From Desulfocorpusculum sp964414345 (GTDB lineage: Bacteria > Desulfobacterota > Desulfocorpusculales > Desulfocorpusculum): a stretch of 64,000 nucleotides of DNA. The position numbers and the translations under genes are program-made. Under the pieces are notes generated by a model. It was not told the DNA's origin and did not search any database. It worked only from the letters and a program-made list of their open reading frames with translations. The stretch is taken from contig CAYPWF010000006.1 of NCBI GenBank assembly GCA_964414345.1, forward strand, positions 25,280 through 89,279, given 5' to 3'. Below, piece after piece: positions 31,725 to 41,050 of this stretch (positions are counted from its first letter, which is position 1; each line of letters opens with the position of its first letter).

Positions 31725-33334
31725 GGCCCGGATGCCTCCCAATGCCCTACAGGCTGGAAACTCCAGTTCTCAGATCCTTCTTTGTCTAGTTTGACCTTCA
31801 GGTGCCCCAGCCAATTCCGGTCGTCCTGCTCAGGGAAATCCTCCCTGAAATGAGCCCCCCTACTCTCTTCCCTTTTCAGGGCTGCCTTCAGGATCAAAAC
31901 AGCCGTGCGAATCCCCATGCGAAGTTCCAGCCTGCGGGTAAGCTCTAAGGGCTGCGAGGAATCGGGCGGCAGCTCGGGCTCCCAGCCGCTCCCCCCCAAA
32001 AGAGCCAGGGCCTCTTGCAGACCCTTCCTGTTCCTGAGGATCCCGCCTTTCTCCCACATGCACTTGCGAAGCCTTTCCAACCCATCCTTTGGGCCTGGGG
32101 CCGAGCTTCTCCCAGAAGAGCAGAGAAGCCTCTGAAGGGCTTTTTCCAAAAGGGGCTCCATATCCTGTAACTTCTTGGCTCCTTGGGCCCACGTGGCTGC
32201 CCCCCTTCCGGCTCTGGCCCCGAAAACCAGGGTTTCAGCCAAGGCATTTCCTCCCAAACGGTTGGCTCCATGAAGCCCCCCGGCCGCCTCCCCAGCCGCG
32301 AAAAGGCCCGGCACATGGGTGGCACCATGTTCCTCTGTGCTTATCCCGCCCATGAGGAAGTGAGCCATGGGAGCCACCCTCAGAGGTCGCCTGAAACCAC
32401 CGAAACGCTCCCCCAAGAGATGAACAGAAGAAGCCGACAGGGGATCCTCCATCCAATCCTTCTTGCTGACTCCCCGCAGATCCAGCCAGACTTCCCCCTG
32501 CTCCCTGAGCTCTGAAAAAATTGCCTGGGAGAGCTTGTCCCTTGCCCGCTCTGCAGCCGGCCTTTCCAGAATGCTGTGCTTGAGAAGTATATCCTCCCCC
32601 TGCCCGTTGCTAAGCACTCCCTTGTCAGCCAGGCGAGGAGGGATAAGGAGGCTCGGGAGCCCGGGCTCGGCCAGACCCAAAGGATAGAACTGCACGAACT
32701 CCATGTCCTGAAGCTCTGCTCCTGCCTCCAAGGCCAGGCAGTGTCCCTGGCCAAGCATGCTTTGGGGATTGTCGTGGCGGGCGTAAAGGGCGGCCGCGCC
32801 TCCTGTGGCCAGGATCAAGGCTTTGCACCTTAAACCCAGCCACTTTCCATCCTTGATTCTGTAAGCCAGGGCACCCAACCCAGCTTCTGTGGGGCATATG
32901 GAGGCCAGCACGGTGGAGCCCATGAAGCGCACGCCTGCCTGGCGAGCCTTGGCCATCAAACACTCCAAAATGGGCTTTCCCCACACCGGAGCGGCCCCAC
33001 TGGCAAAGAGAAACCCTCCCCTTGTTTCAGCTTGCAGCCCCCAATCCAAGAGTTCTTGCAACCTGACCGGGGATTCCTGCACCAAGATTTCAACCAAAGC
33101 AATGTTATTGAGTCCTCTGCCGGCCCTCAGAGTGTCCAAGCGATGTGAGCCTGGGTCTTTGCCCTGTGAAGCTCCGCGGAACACCCCTCCACTCAAAACC
33201 GTGGAGGTGCCTCCTCCGGGTGCTCCCTTGCAAAGCACAAGCACACATGAGCCTTCCTTGGCAGCCTCTATGGCTGCTCTCAGGCCAGCAGCCCCGGCTC
33301 CCACCACAAGCACATCCACCTGTGATATTTCCAT
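31721..33334 (-). CDS. Stand-alone FAD flavoprotein (fumarate reductase/L-aspartate oxidase family)
   Basis: A 537-residue relative of SdhA/NadB. The dinucleotide fold is VLVVGAGAAGLRAAIEAAKEG at about 9-29. The block that carries the covalent-FAD histidine in SdhA reads GGGTSTVLSGG here, without His, so FAD is probably non-covalent. The family active-site blocks HFLMGGIST near 342 and GLHGANRLGGNALAETLVFG near 368 are intact, as is the C-terminal ESRGAHFREDFPEQDD. No iron-sulfur subunit is adjacent. It could be L-aspartate oxidase or a fumarate/other enoate reductase; nadA and nadC are not nearby, so NadB is not favoured. Confidence 0.78.
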   Translation of the reverse strand: MEISQVDVLVVGAGAAGLRAAIEAAKEGSCVLVLCKGAPGGGTSTVLSGGVFRGASQGKDPGSHRLDTLRAGRGLNNIALVEILVQESPVRLQELLDWGLQAETRGGFLFASGAAPVWGKPILECLMAKARQAGVRFMGSTVLASICPTEAGLGALAYRIKDGKWLGLRCKALILATGGAAALYARHDNPQSMLGQGHCLALEAGAELQDMEFVQFYPLGLAEPGLPSLLIPPRLADKGVLSNGQGEDILLKHSILERPAAERARDKLSQAIFSELREQGEVWLDLRGVSKKDWMEDPLSASSVHLLGERFGGFRRPLRVAPMAHFLMGGISTEEHGATHVPGLFAAGEAAGGLHGANRLGGNALAETLVFGARAGRGAATWAQGAKKLQDMEPLLEKALQRLLCSSGRSSAPGPKDGLERLRKCMWEKGGILRNRKGLQEALALLGGSGWEPELPPDSSQPLELTRRLELRMGIRTAVLILKAALKREESRGAHFREDFPEQDDRNWLGHLKVKLDKEGSENWSFQPVGHWEASGP

Positions 33335-33430
33335 GTGACCTCGGCACTAAAGGGAATGCATCCGAAGGATCCGGATCGGTCCCCCAAACTTAGGGGTGAG
33401 CCAACAGCCCGGCCCTGTGAGGCGCAGGCT

Positions 33431-34564
33431 TTAGGCGCCGGATTTAACCACCACTTTGGCCTGGAAGGTCGGCTCTGCAAAACGTCTGAGCATCTCGCGG
33501 GCCATGGCATCATCATACTGAACGGGAGGTGACTTGAAAAGATAAGCACTGGCTTCCTCAATGGGTCCTGAAAGCCCCCTGTCCAGAGCCACTTTGGCTG
33601 CCCTAACAGCATCCATGATGACCCCGGCCGAGTTGGGAGAGTCCTCCACCGAGAGGCGCACCTCCACATGCATGGGTATCCCACCGAAGTGTTCGGCCTC
33701 GATTCTAAGAAAACACAACTTGTTATCCCTTAGCCAGGGCACGTAGTCGCTGGGACCGACGTGCACCAAACGCGGGTCCTTGGGCCCGCCGTTCATCTGG
33801 CTAGTGACGGCCTGGGTTTTACTCTGCTTTTTGCTCTGGAGCCGGCTTCTGTCCAACATGTTCAGGAAATCCGTGTTGCCCCCGACATTTAGCTGGTATG
33901 TCCTGCGAACAGGCATGCCCCTGTCTTCGAACAGCCTTGTCAGGACTCGGTGAATAATGGTAGCGCCCACCTGGCTCTTGACGTCGTCCCCCAGGACCGG
34001 AAGCCCTGCCTGTCGAAACCGCTCGCCGTACTCCTTGCACACAAACACGGGAATGGCATTTACCAGCGCACAGCCTGCTTCCAAGGCGCAGTCTGCATAA
34101 AAATAGGTGTTGCGCTCGCTCCCCACCGGAAGGTAATTAATGAGCACCTCCACCTGTCGCTCCCTAAGGATCTGCACAATGGCTTTTCGCGCTTCCCTCT
34201 CGTTGCGGTAACGCTGGGGAAGGGGATCAAAACGTTCCGCCTCGGGATAGACTCCTGCGTGCTGAGGGATGCTGTCTATCACAAAGCCCATCTCCACAGG
34301 CACATCCAGGAAAGGGACTTCTTTTTGGAAGACTGTGGTGCAATTGGGTTGGGCGAAAATGGCCTCTGAGAGATCCATACCCACCTTCCTGCTATCCACA
34401 TCAAAGGCTGCTACGAACTGGATGCTCGAGGCGTGGTAGCCCGCAAAATTGCGAGTTATGAGCCCGGGAATCTCAGCCTGGGTGTCTGCATAATAGAATC
34501 TCCCCTGTACCAGGGAGCTGGCACAATTCCCGACCCCGATTATACCCGTTCGGATCCTCTTCAT
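33431..34564 (-). CDS. Myo-inositol-1-phosphate synthase (inositol-3-phosphate synthase)
   Basis: A 377-residue NAD-dependent enzyme that converts glucose 6-phosphate to inositol phosphate. Recognition blocks are IRTGIIGVGNCASSLVQG at 4-21, an NYLPVGSE block near 142, VFVCKEYGERF near 171, VGGNTDFLNM near 229 and SPNSAGVIMDAVRAAK near 321. The size and sequence match the short mycobacterial/archaeal form rather than the eukaryotic one. ATG at 34564 gives the conserved start. Inositol phosphate is a precursor of phosphatidylinositol-type lipids or of compatible solutes. It is 133 bases downstream of the M16 gene and heads the next leftward set. Confidence 0.92.
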   Translation of the reverse strand: MKRIRTGIIGVGNCASSLVQGRFYYADTQAEIPGLITRNFAGYHASSIQFVAAFDVDSRKVGMDLSEAIFAQPNCTTVFQKEVPFLDVPVEMGFVIDSIPQHAGVYPEAERFDPLPQRYRNEREARKAIVQILRERQVEVLINYLPVGSERNTYFYADCALEAGCALVNAIPVFVCKEYGERFRQAGLPVLGDDVKSQVGATIIHRVLTRLFEDRGMPVRRTYQLNVGGNTDFLNMLDRSRLQSKKQSKTQAVTSQMNGGPKDPRLVHVGPSDYVPWLRDNKLCFLRIEAEHFGGIPMHVEVRLSVEDSPNSAGVIMDAVRAAKVALDRGLSGPIEEASAYLFKSPPVQYDDAMAREMLRRFAEPTFQAKVVVKSGA

Positions 34565-34697
34565 CTCGATCCTGTACCTCCACAGAATCCAGCCTGTGCT
34601 GTACGCCGGGACCAAAGCTGAACGGGACCTTGCATCGTCTGCAAAAGCAGGCCCCTTCTCTCAAGTTGGTAAACCCTATCAAAAACCCCTCGGCCCG

Positions 34698-37343
34698 TCA
34701 AGGACCCTGGCCCAGCACCACCGTCACCGAGCGATCAAAATTAAGATAATTGCGGGCTGCCTCCAGCACCTGCCTGGAGGTCACCTCCTGAATGGACCTT
34801 AGATACTGAGACCCGAAATCGTATCCCAGCCCGTATCTTTCATCCAGGGCCAGGCTCATGGCCTGGGCAGCGTGGGTTTGCTGGCCGATTTCGTAATTCC
34901 CCACTATGTTCCTCTTGGCCCTCTCCAGCTCCTCTGGAGAGACTTCCTGGCTGGCCACCTCCTGGAGTTCCTTTCTGAGGCCTACCAGGGCGCTTTCCAG
35001 GTTTTGGGGCGAGGTGGCTATGTATGTTCCGAAATAACCAGGGTCAAGTCCAGTCTGCGAGAAGGATGTTACCGAATAGGCAAGACCCCTGCGATCCCTA
35101 AGTTCCCTAAAAAGCCTTCCTCCTTGCCCCGACAGGATGGTGTCCAGGACCTCCAAGGCGAAACGGTCTGGACTCTGAAGAGTTGTCCCTGGGAATCCGA
35201 GAACAATATGCACTTGCTGCAAGGGGGCTTCCTGGCGCAGCTCACGGGCTCCTTCCAAAGGTGGTTCCTGCGGGACAAAAGGAGCCAAAAAACCCTCGGA
35301 GCTCCAGCCTCCCAAGAAGCGTTTCACCCACTTGCGAGCCTCATCCAGACTCACATCCCCCACCACAGAGACCACCCCGTTGGAGGGAACCAACCATCTG
35401 GAGGCAAATGTTTTGAGGTCACTGCTTGTCATAGCGCCAAGGGATTCCTCTGTGCCTTCCGGGCGCAGCCCGTATGGGTGAACCTTGAAAAGAGTCTCGG
35501 AAAAAATCCGCATCACCTGGCGGGTGGGCTGATCCTTCTCCCTTCGCACAGAAGCAATCAGCCGGGGCCTTTCCTTTTCCAGCTCCTGCTCTGGAAAGGT
35601 TGGGTTCATCAGCACATCGCTTAAGAGTTCCATTGCCTGGGGGAAAAACCGGCCCAAGAAGTCAGCCTGAAGCCCCAAGCTGTTTCTTCCAGAAAAGCCC
35701 TCCAGGGAGCCTGCCATGGCCTCCACCTCCTGGGCCAGGTCTTGGGCGGAACGGCTAGTGGTCCCCCTGGTGAGCATGTGAGCAACCACTTTGCTGATAC
35801 CCGCGGTCTGTGGGGTCTCGAACCTGGATCCCCCCAGGAACACTGCCCTGACCGCAACTGTGGGGACTTGGCGGGACTCCCTGACCAAAAGGGTAAGACC
35901 ATTGGGAAGCACTTCCCTGTGCGTAGAGACAGAAGCAGGAGCCGAAGCCTCCTGGGGGGCTTGGAGTTTCTTCTCCAAGGCCTGCTGAGCTAATTCCCTA
36001 AGTCGTTCCTGCCCCATTTCTTCCGGGATTTCCCGAGGCAGAAGCACTCCAACCGTCAAGCGCTCGGCCGAGAGGTACTTGGCAGCCACGCGCTTGAGCT
36101 CCTCTGAGCTTACCTTTCTTACGGCCTCCAGGTATTCTTTTTCTTTGGAGATATCCCCTTGCAACATCAGGAACTGACCCAGCAGCCTTGCCTTTCCAGC
36201 CATGGTTTCCCTGGCACGGATCAAGGAGGCCTCCACTTGAAGGCGGGCCTTTTCCAGTTCCTTTGAAGAGACTCCGGAGGTTTTCACCTGCTGGATTTCC
36301 TCAAGGCTGAGCCTCACTGCAGAGTCAAGATTCCTGGGGTCCAGTCTTGCATGCACCAGGAAAAGGCCGGGATCCAAGGGAGTATAGCTCTCCGCCCCCA
36401 CGGAGTAGACCAGGTTCCCTTGGCTCCTGAGCTTCTGTTCCAGCCTGGAACTCTCCCCGTCTCCCAAAATCATGGCCAACACGTCCAGGGCGGGCACGTC
36501 AGGGTGCGCAGCCCCTGGGATGGGAAAGACCAACCTAAGGTGAGCCTCAGACACCTCCTGTCTCAAAAGCACGGTCCTCATGGTTTCCTGGGAAGGCTCC
36601 TGCGCCACTTGAGGCGTGGCTCCTGCCGGGCGCTCCCATTGATCCCAAAGCTTTCTTGCCTTCTCAAGAGCTGTTGTGGCATCCAGATCTCCTGCCAGGA
36701 TCAGGGTCATATTCCTGGGCACATAGAGCTTTCTCACGTAGGCCAAAAGATCTTCCCGGTTCAATGAAGAGACCGTTTCAGGGTACCCGATCACCGGCCT
36801 CCCATACGGATGAACCTTGTACACCTCTGAAAAAAGAGCTTTCTGGAGCCTGCTCTGAGGCCTATCTTCTCCCATTCTTATTTCTTCTAGAACCACTTTT
36901 TTCTCTTGATCCAGCTCAAGGGAGTCAAAAGAGGCGTTTTGTATGGCGTCTGTGAGGGCCTCCAATCCCTCCCAGGCAAAACGGCTGGCAATGGTCACGT
37001 GGTAGACCGTATAGTCCGGGCCGGTGTAGGCGTTGATGGAGCCTCCCAAGCTCTCTATTTCCCAGGCCAGCTCCCCCGGTTTTCTTTTCTGGGTTCCCTT
37101 GAAGATCATGTGCTCAATGAGGTGGGTTATCCCGGCTTGTTCTTTGGTTTCGGTACGGCTTCCTGCCCTGACCCAGTATTGTATGGCTGCAACCGGGGCC
37201 GAGTGATCCTCATCCACTATCAGGGTGAGCCCGTTGGGGAGTCTCTCCACCCTGGGCCCTGAGGCTGCCAAGCCCCCACCCAAGCCACAAAACCAAAAGA
37301 GTATGCACAAGAAAATCCATTTTGCACAGAATCTCCCAAGCAT
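34698..37343 (-). CDS. M16-family zinc protease with two pitrilysin repeats
   Basis: An 881-residue exported protease. A signal peptide (about 1-28, ending LAAS) precedes two M16 halves (about 30-420 and 450-860). The first half has the inverted zinc motif HLIEH near 76 and the distal glutamate in LEEIRMGED near 150. In the second half the equivalent motif reads VVAHMLTRGT, so that half is not catalytic; this is the usual pattern of one active and one inactive half. The ATG at 37343 has AAGGAGA in front. It follows Mpl in the murein-recycling run, but is more likely a periplasmic processing protease. Confidence 0.9.
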   Translation of the reverse strand: MLGRFCAKWIFLCILFWFCGLGGGLAASGPRVERLPNGLTLIVDEDHSAPVAAIQYWVRAGSRTETKEQAGITHLIEHMIFKGTQKRKPGELAWEIESLGGSINAYTGPDYTVYHVTIASRFAWEGLEALTDAIQNASFDSLELDQEKKVVLEEIRMGEDRPQSRLQKALFSEVYKVHPYGRPVIGYPETVSSLNREDLLAYVRKLYVPRNMTLILAGDLDATTALEKARKLWDQWERPAGATPQVAQEPSQETMRTVLLRQEVSEAHLRLVFPIPGAAHPDVPALDVLAMILGDGESSRLEQKLRSQGNLVYSVGAESYTPLDPGLFLVHARLDPRNLDSAVRLSLEEIQQVKTSGVSSKELEKARLQVEASLIRARETMAGKARLLGQFLMLQGDISKEKEYLEAVRKVSSEELKRVAAKYLSAERLTVGVLLPREIPEEMGQERLRELAQQALEKKLQAPQEASAPASVSTHREVLPNGLTLLVRESRQVPTVAVRAVFLGGSRFETPQTAGISKVVAHMLTRGTTSRSAQDLAQEVEAMAGSLEGFSGRNSLGLQADFLGRFFPQAMELLSDVLMNPTFPEQELEKERPRLIASVRREKDQPTRQVMRIFSETLFKVHPYGLRPEGTEESLGAMTSSDLKTFASRWLVPSNGVVSVVGDVSLDEARKWVKRFLGGWSSEGFLAPFVPQEPPLEGARELRQEAPLQQVHIVLGFPGTTLQSPDRFALEVLDTILSGQGGRLFRELRDRRGLAYSVTSFSQTGLDPGYFGTYIATSPQNLESALVGLRKELQEVASQEVSPEELERAKRNIVGNYEIGQQTHAAQAMSLALDERYGLGYDFGSQYLRSIQEVTSRQVLEAARNYLNFDRSVTVVLGQGP

Positions 37344-37360
37344 GAATTTCTCCTTGCCGG

Positions 37361-38803
37361 TCAAAAGACCCTCTTTCCTGAGACAGAGCATGAGGCTCCC
37401 AGAGCCTGCAAGAGAAGCTGCTGGATTCCTCCAAACCCCCCATTGCTCATAATGCAAACCACGTCACCTGCTCGGGACTGCTCTGCCACAAGGTTCACTA
37501 TTTCTTTCACTTCGGGTAAATACCATGCCCTCGAGCCGGTCTTGTTGATGGCTTTAACCACTTCCACAGGATCCAGCCGTTGCCCGACTGGAATGCTTTC
37601 TGCCCTGTGGATCCCGGCCAGGATCACCCTGTCCGCACGGGAAAAAGCCCCGGGCAATTCCTCCTGGAAGAACCTCCTGCACATGGAGTTGCTCCTGGGT
37701 TCGAAGATGGCCCAGAGAGGCGACTTTGGGTAAAGATCCCTCAGAGCGCCCAGGCTCGCCTTTACGGCCGTGGGATGATGGGCGAAATCGTCATACACAC
37801 GCACCCCTCTTATCTCCCCCAAAAACTCCAGGCGCCGCTTCACCCCGTTGAAACCGCGCATGGCTTGGAGGGCCTGTTGGGCTTCCACTCCAGCCTCCCA
37901 CGCAGCCCCTAAAGCCAGCAACCCGTTCATGACATTATGATGCCCCGGCAGCCCCCAATCACACTCTCCCACCGGGATGCCCTCGTGAAGAACTCTGAAC
38001 AAGGTGCGGCCTTCTTTTACCCTTATCTTGTCAGCCCTCCACTCGGCTTCCTGGGTCAGCCCGCAGCAAACCACCCGGCAGGGGGCTTCCCTGGCCAGGG
38101 TTTTGGCCTGGGGATCCTCCAAGTTCAAAACCAGCCTTCCGTTTCTGGGAAGAACTCGAAGCAGCATCCTGTAAGCCCTGAGCATCTCTTCCATGCTTCC
38201 ATATATGTCCGCGTGATCGTACTCCACTGGGCCCAAGGTCACGATCCAGGGCAGGTAATGGAGAAACTTGGGGCGTTTGTCGAAAAAGGCAGTGTCATAC
38301 TCGTCCCCCTCCACCACAAAGAAATCCCCCTTCCCTATACGATAGCCTGCTTCCAAGTCCCTTGGTATGCCCCCCACCAGGAAAGAGGGGTCCTGACCTG
38401 TTTGTAGGAGGATCCAGGCAAGCAGGGAAGCAGTTGTGGTCTTGCCGTGGGTGCCTGCCGCCACCAAGGAACGCTTTCCTTCCAGAAACCAGCTTCTCAG
38501 CACTTCCGGGAAAGAGCGATAGGGTATCCTGCTGTCCAGCAAAGCTTCCAGCTCCTGATTCCCCCTGGAGAGGGCGTTCCCCACCACCACGAGGTCCGGA
38601 TTCCACTCCAAGTTCCCAGGAGAGAAGCCCTCTTTGACCTGAATTCCCTTCAAGGCCAGAAAATCGCTCATGGGCGGGTAAAGAGCCTGGTCAGAGCCGC
38701 TCACTTGGAACCCTTTTTCCTGCAACATGGCGGCCAGGGCCGCCATGGCGGTGCCGCCTATTCCCATCAGATGGACCTTCCTGACTTCAGTTCCTGTAAG
38801 CAA
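37361..38803 (-). CDS. mpl: Mpl: UDP-MurNAc:L-alanyl-gamma-D-glutamyl-diaminopimelate ligase
   Basis: A 480-residue Mur-ligase-family enzyme that reattaches recycled tripeptide to UDP-MurNAc in the cytoplasm. The N-terminal VHLMGIGGTAMAAL replaces the MurC-type opening. The ATP loop is AAGTHGKTTTASLL near 117, the carbamylated-lysine region contains EGDEYDTAFFDKRPKF near 171, and the C-terminal domain starts with RVYDDFAHHPTAV near 327. TTG at 38803 gives a 17-base overlap with the upstream NamZ gene and has AGAAGGGAG in front. ATG at 38767 is the alternative. Neighbours AmpD and NagZ supply its tripeptide substrate. Confidence 0.92.
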   Translation of the reverse strand: MLTGTEVRKVHLMGIGGTAMAALAAMLQEKGFQVSGSDQALYPPMSDFLALKGIQVKEGFSPGNLEWNPDLVVVGNALSRGNQELEALLDSRIPYRSFPEVLRSWFLEGKRSLVAAGTHGKTTTASLLAWILLQTGQDPSFLVGGIPRDLEAGYRIGKGDFFVVEGDEYDTAFFDKRPKFLHYLPWIVTLGPVEYDHADIYGSMEEMLRAYRMLLRVLPRNGRLVLNLEDPQAKTLAREAPCRVVCCGLTQEAEWRADKIRVKEGRTLFRVLHEGIPVGECDWGLPGHHNVMNGLLALGAAWEAGVEAQQALQAMRGFNGVKRRLEFLGEIRGVRVYDDFAHHPTAVKASLGALRDLYPKSPLWAIFEPRSNSMCRRFFQEELPGAFSRADRVILAGIHRAESIPVGQRLDPVEVVKAINKTGSRAWYLPEVKEIVNLVAEQSRAGDVVCIMSNGGFGGIQQLLLQALGASCSVSGKRVF

Positions 38804-39956
38804 GATACTTCTCCCTTCTGTTGAACCAATCCTCCAGAGCCGGCTTCCACCGGGCTTGCAGTTGCGCAGGGGTGAGGCCCTTCTCAAGCCCCTCTCGGAT
38901 CTTGGGATCCCCTGTGAGCAGGTCCATGGGGAGCCTCCGGGCCTCAAACTCATAAGGGGGTTCTTTCCAGCTCATAAACTCCCCCCAGTGGCTCCTTACC
39001 AGATGGATTATCCAAAGGGAAGTCAAGTAAGGCTCGAAGGCTCTCCTGTCCAGGACATGGATCTGAAGCCCACCGCAACGCTCACCCTTCCACTTGTTAT
39101 GGGTAGGCTCGAAGTAAAGGGCTCGAAAGCGCACACCAGGCAGCCCAAGCTCCTCCAGCCTGTCCCGCAAGAAAAAGGGCTCTATAAACGGGGCCCCGAA
39201 GATCTCGAAGGGCCTGGTGGTGCCCCTTCCTTCCGAGAGATTGGTGCCCTCTAGAAGCACTTGCCCTGGGTATACCACGCAAGAGTCCGGAGTTGGAAGG
39301 TTGGGAGAAGGCAAGACCCAAGGAAGGCCTGTTTCCTCAAAAAACATGTCTCGCCTCCAGCCTTCCATTAAAACCACTTCCAGCTCCACCTCAAGCCCCA
39401 ACTCAGCCACAAGAAGTCTGGCCAATTCCCCCAGGGTCAAGCCGTGCCGCATGGGAATTGGGTGGGGACCCACAAATGACTTCATGGCAGAGTCCAACAA
39501 GTTCCCCTCCACATGGACGCCGCCCAAGGGATTGGGCCTGTCTGTCACAACCAGCTTGAGGTTATTGGCCGCGCACGCCTCCAAGCAGCCCAGCATTGTG
39601 GCCGCGTAAGTGTAAACCCGGCAGCCCACATCCTGCAGATCCACTATCAACACCTCCAGCCCTTGCAACATCTCCTCTGTGGGAGCCAGGTAATCCCCGT
39701 AGAGGCTGAAAGCCGGAACACCCCAGGGGGTTTCCTTCTCATGCTCTGAGAAGATCATGTTGTCCTGCTTTTCCCCCCAGAGGCCGTGCTGCGGGCCAAA
39801 GAGTTTTCTTAAGCTGCCCGGGAAATCTCTTGAGAACACCTCCACCACGGGTCGCAACCCCCGATCCACAGAGGCCGGATGCACCAAAAGCCCCACCTTT
39901 GCTCCTTTTCTCAACCAGCCCGGAGGCTTCCCAAGGAGCCTCTCCATCCCCGTCAT
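38787..39956 (-). CDS. namZ: NamZ-type exo-beta-N-acetylmuramidase (DUF1343)
   Basis: A 389-residue DUF1343 protein (GH171). The N-terminal Rossmann-like half shows GLLVHPASVDRG near 22, FGPQHGLWGEKQDNM near 53 and DLQDVGCRVYTYAATM near 108. The C-terminal half has LPSPNLPTPDSCVVYPGQVLLEGTNLSEGRGTT in 230-265. Characterised members release MurNAc from the non-reducing end of peptidoglycan fragments. The start ATG overlaps the NagZ stop by 4 bases. Acting with NagZ, it would strip murein glycans one sugar at a time. No signal peptide is seen, so it may work in the cytoplasm on imported muropeptides. Confidence 0.88.
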   Translation of the reverse strand: MTGMERLLGKPPGWLRKGAKVGLLVHPASVDRGLRPVVEVFSRDFPGSLRKLFGPQHGLWGEKQDNMIFSEHEKETPWGVPAFSLYGDYLAPTEEMLQGLEVLIVDLQDVGCRVYTYAATMLGCLEACAANNLKLVVTDRPNPLGGVHVEGNLLDSAMKSFVGPHPIPMRHGLTLGELARLLVAELGLEVELEVVLMEGWRRDMFFEETGLPWVLPSPNLPTPDSCVVYPGQVLLEGTNLSEGRGTTRPFEIFGAPFIEPFFLRDRLEELGLPGVRFRALYFEPTHNKWKGERCGGLQIHVLDRRAFEPYLTSLWIIHLVRSHWGEFMSWKEPPYEFEARRLPMDLLTGDPKIREGLEKGLTPAQLQARWKPALEDWFNRREKYLAYRN

Positions 39957-41041
39957 GACATGGGCCAAAGAGACACCTCCCTGAAGAGTCTGCCGGCCAG
40001 CCTGGCCGCTGCCTTGCAAGGAATCTGACTCCCAGGCCGTGGGACCTCCGAAGCCCAAAGAGCCTTGAAAGCCTTCACCTTCCGGACAGACTCCCCCACC
40101 TGCTTGGGGGGAATGTGGCGGCCGCGAACCGCCTTTTCCACCTCCTCTACAAGGCTGGTGATACTGGGGCCGGTCCTCATATTCCTACCCACCAAAGCCA
40201 TATCCGCACCAGCGCAAATGGCCTCCAGAACCGCATCCGGGGCGCTAAGGCGGCAGGCCACAGCCCCCATATCCAGGTCATCGGTCAGAACTAGCCCCTG
40301 AAAGCCCATTCTCACTCTGAGCAAACCTCTTACCACCGGACCAGAAAGACTTGCAGGGGCACTGGGATCCAAGGCCGGGTATAGGACGTGGGAAAGCATC
40401 ACGCATGCCACCCCTGCCTTAAATGCTGCCCTAAAAGGCACCAGATGGCGCCTCAGGATCTTTTCCATTTCCGAGTGGTCTTCCTGGATCTCTCTATGGG
40501 TGTCCCCCGGGACGCTTCCGTGCCCTGGGAAGTGCTTGACGCAGGAGGCAACCCCTGCTCTCTGGGAACCTCTCACCCAAGCGGCCACATGTCTGGCCGC
40601 ATTCACTGGATCCCTCCCAAAAGCCCTCCCCTCCAAGATCGGTGGCCACGGAACGGTTTCGGGCAGATCAGCCACAGGGGCCAGGTTCAGATGCACCCCC
40701 AAGAGAGCCAGTTCCAAAGCCACCCATCTGGCCACTCGGCGGGTGGTGGCTGGTCTGTTGAGGAGGCCTAGTTGGGAGGGCCCGGGGAAAAGAGTCATCC
40801 CCTCTCTTATCCTGCAAACCCTGCCCTGCTCTTGGTCCATTGCCACAATCAAAGAGGGTCTCCGCTTGCCGGGGATAAGAAGACTTTTGGTTATATCTGC
40901 TGCCTCCTTGGCCGAAGTGGCGTTTCTCTGAAACAGTATCACCCCTCCCAATCTCCCCTGGGTGGCAAGGCTTCTGACCTCACCCAATTCCTGGGGGGTG
41001 AATCCAACCATCAGAAGCTGGCCTGCTTGAGAAGCATCCAT
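39953..41041 (-). CDS. nagZ: NagZ: beta-N-acetylhexosaminidase (GH3)
   Basis: A 362-residue cytoplasmic glycosidase that removes GlcNAc from anhydro-muropeptides. The GH3 substrate loop KHFPGHGSVPGDTH near residue 180 carries the histidine acid/base dyad typical of NagZ. The nucleophile aspartate is in VLTDDLDMGAVA near 259. MDQEQGRVCRIREGMTLFPGPSQL near 68 also fits. AmpD ends 9 bases before it and NamZ overlaps it, so the three are one operon. Confidence 0.95.
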   Translation of the reverse strand: MDASQAGQLLMVGFTPQELGEVRSLATQGRLGGVILFQRNATSAKEAADITKSLLIPGKRRPSLIVAMDQEQGRVCRIREGMTLFPGPSQLGLLNRPATTRRVARWVALELALLGVHLNLAPVADLPETVPWPPILEGRAFGRDPVNAARHVAAWVRGSQRAGVASCVKHFPGHGSVPGDTHREIQEDHSEMEKILRRHLVPFRAAFKAGVACVMLSHVLYPALDPSAPASLSGPVVRGLLRVRMGFQGLVLTDDLDMGAVACRLSAPDAVLEAICAGADMALVGRNMRTGPSITSLVEEVEKAVRGRHIPPKQVGESVRKVKAFKALWASEVPRPGSQIPCKAAARLAGRLFREVSLWPMS

Positions 41042-41050
41042 GAGATTTTC

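Noticed and set aside
31721..33334. Calling the flavoprotein NadB
   Set aside because: nadA and nadC are not nearby, and the FAD block differs from both SdhA and typical NadB; a general family name is safer.
38787..38803. Possible frameshift between NamZ and Mpl
   Set aside because: Both proteins are full length; the 17-base overlap with a TTG start and AGAAGGGAG explains it.
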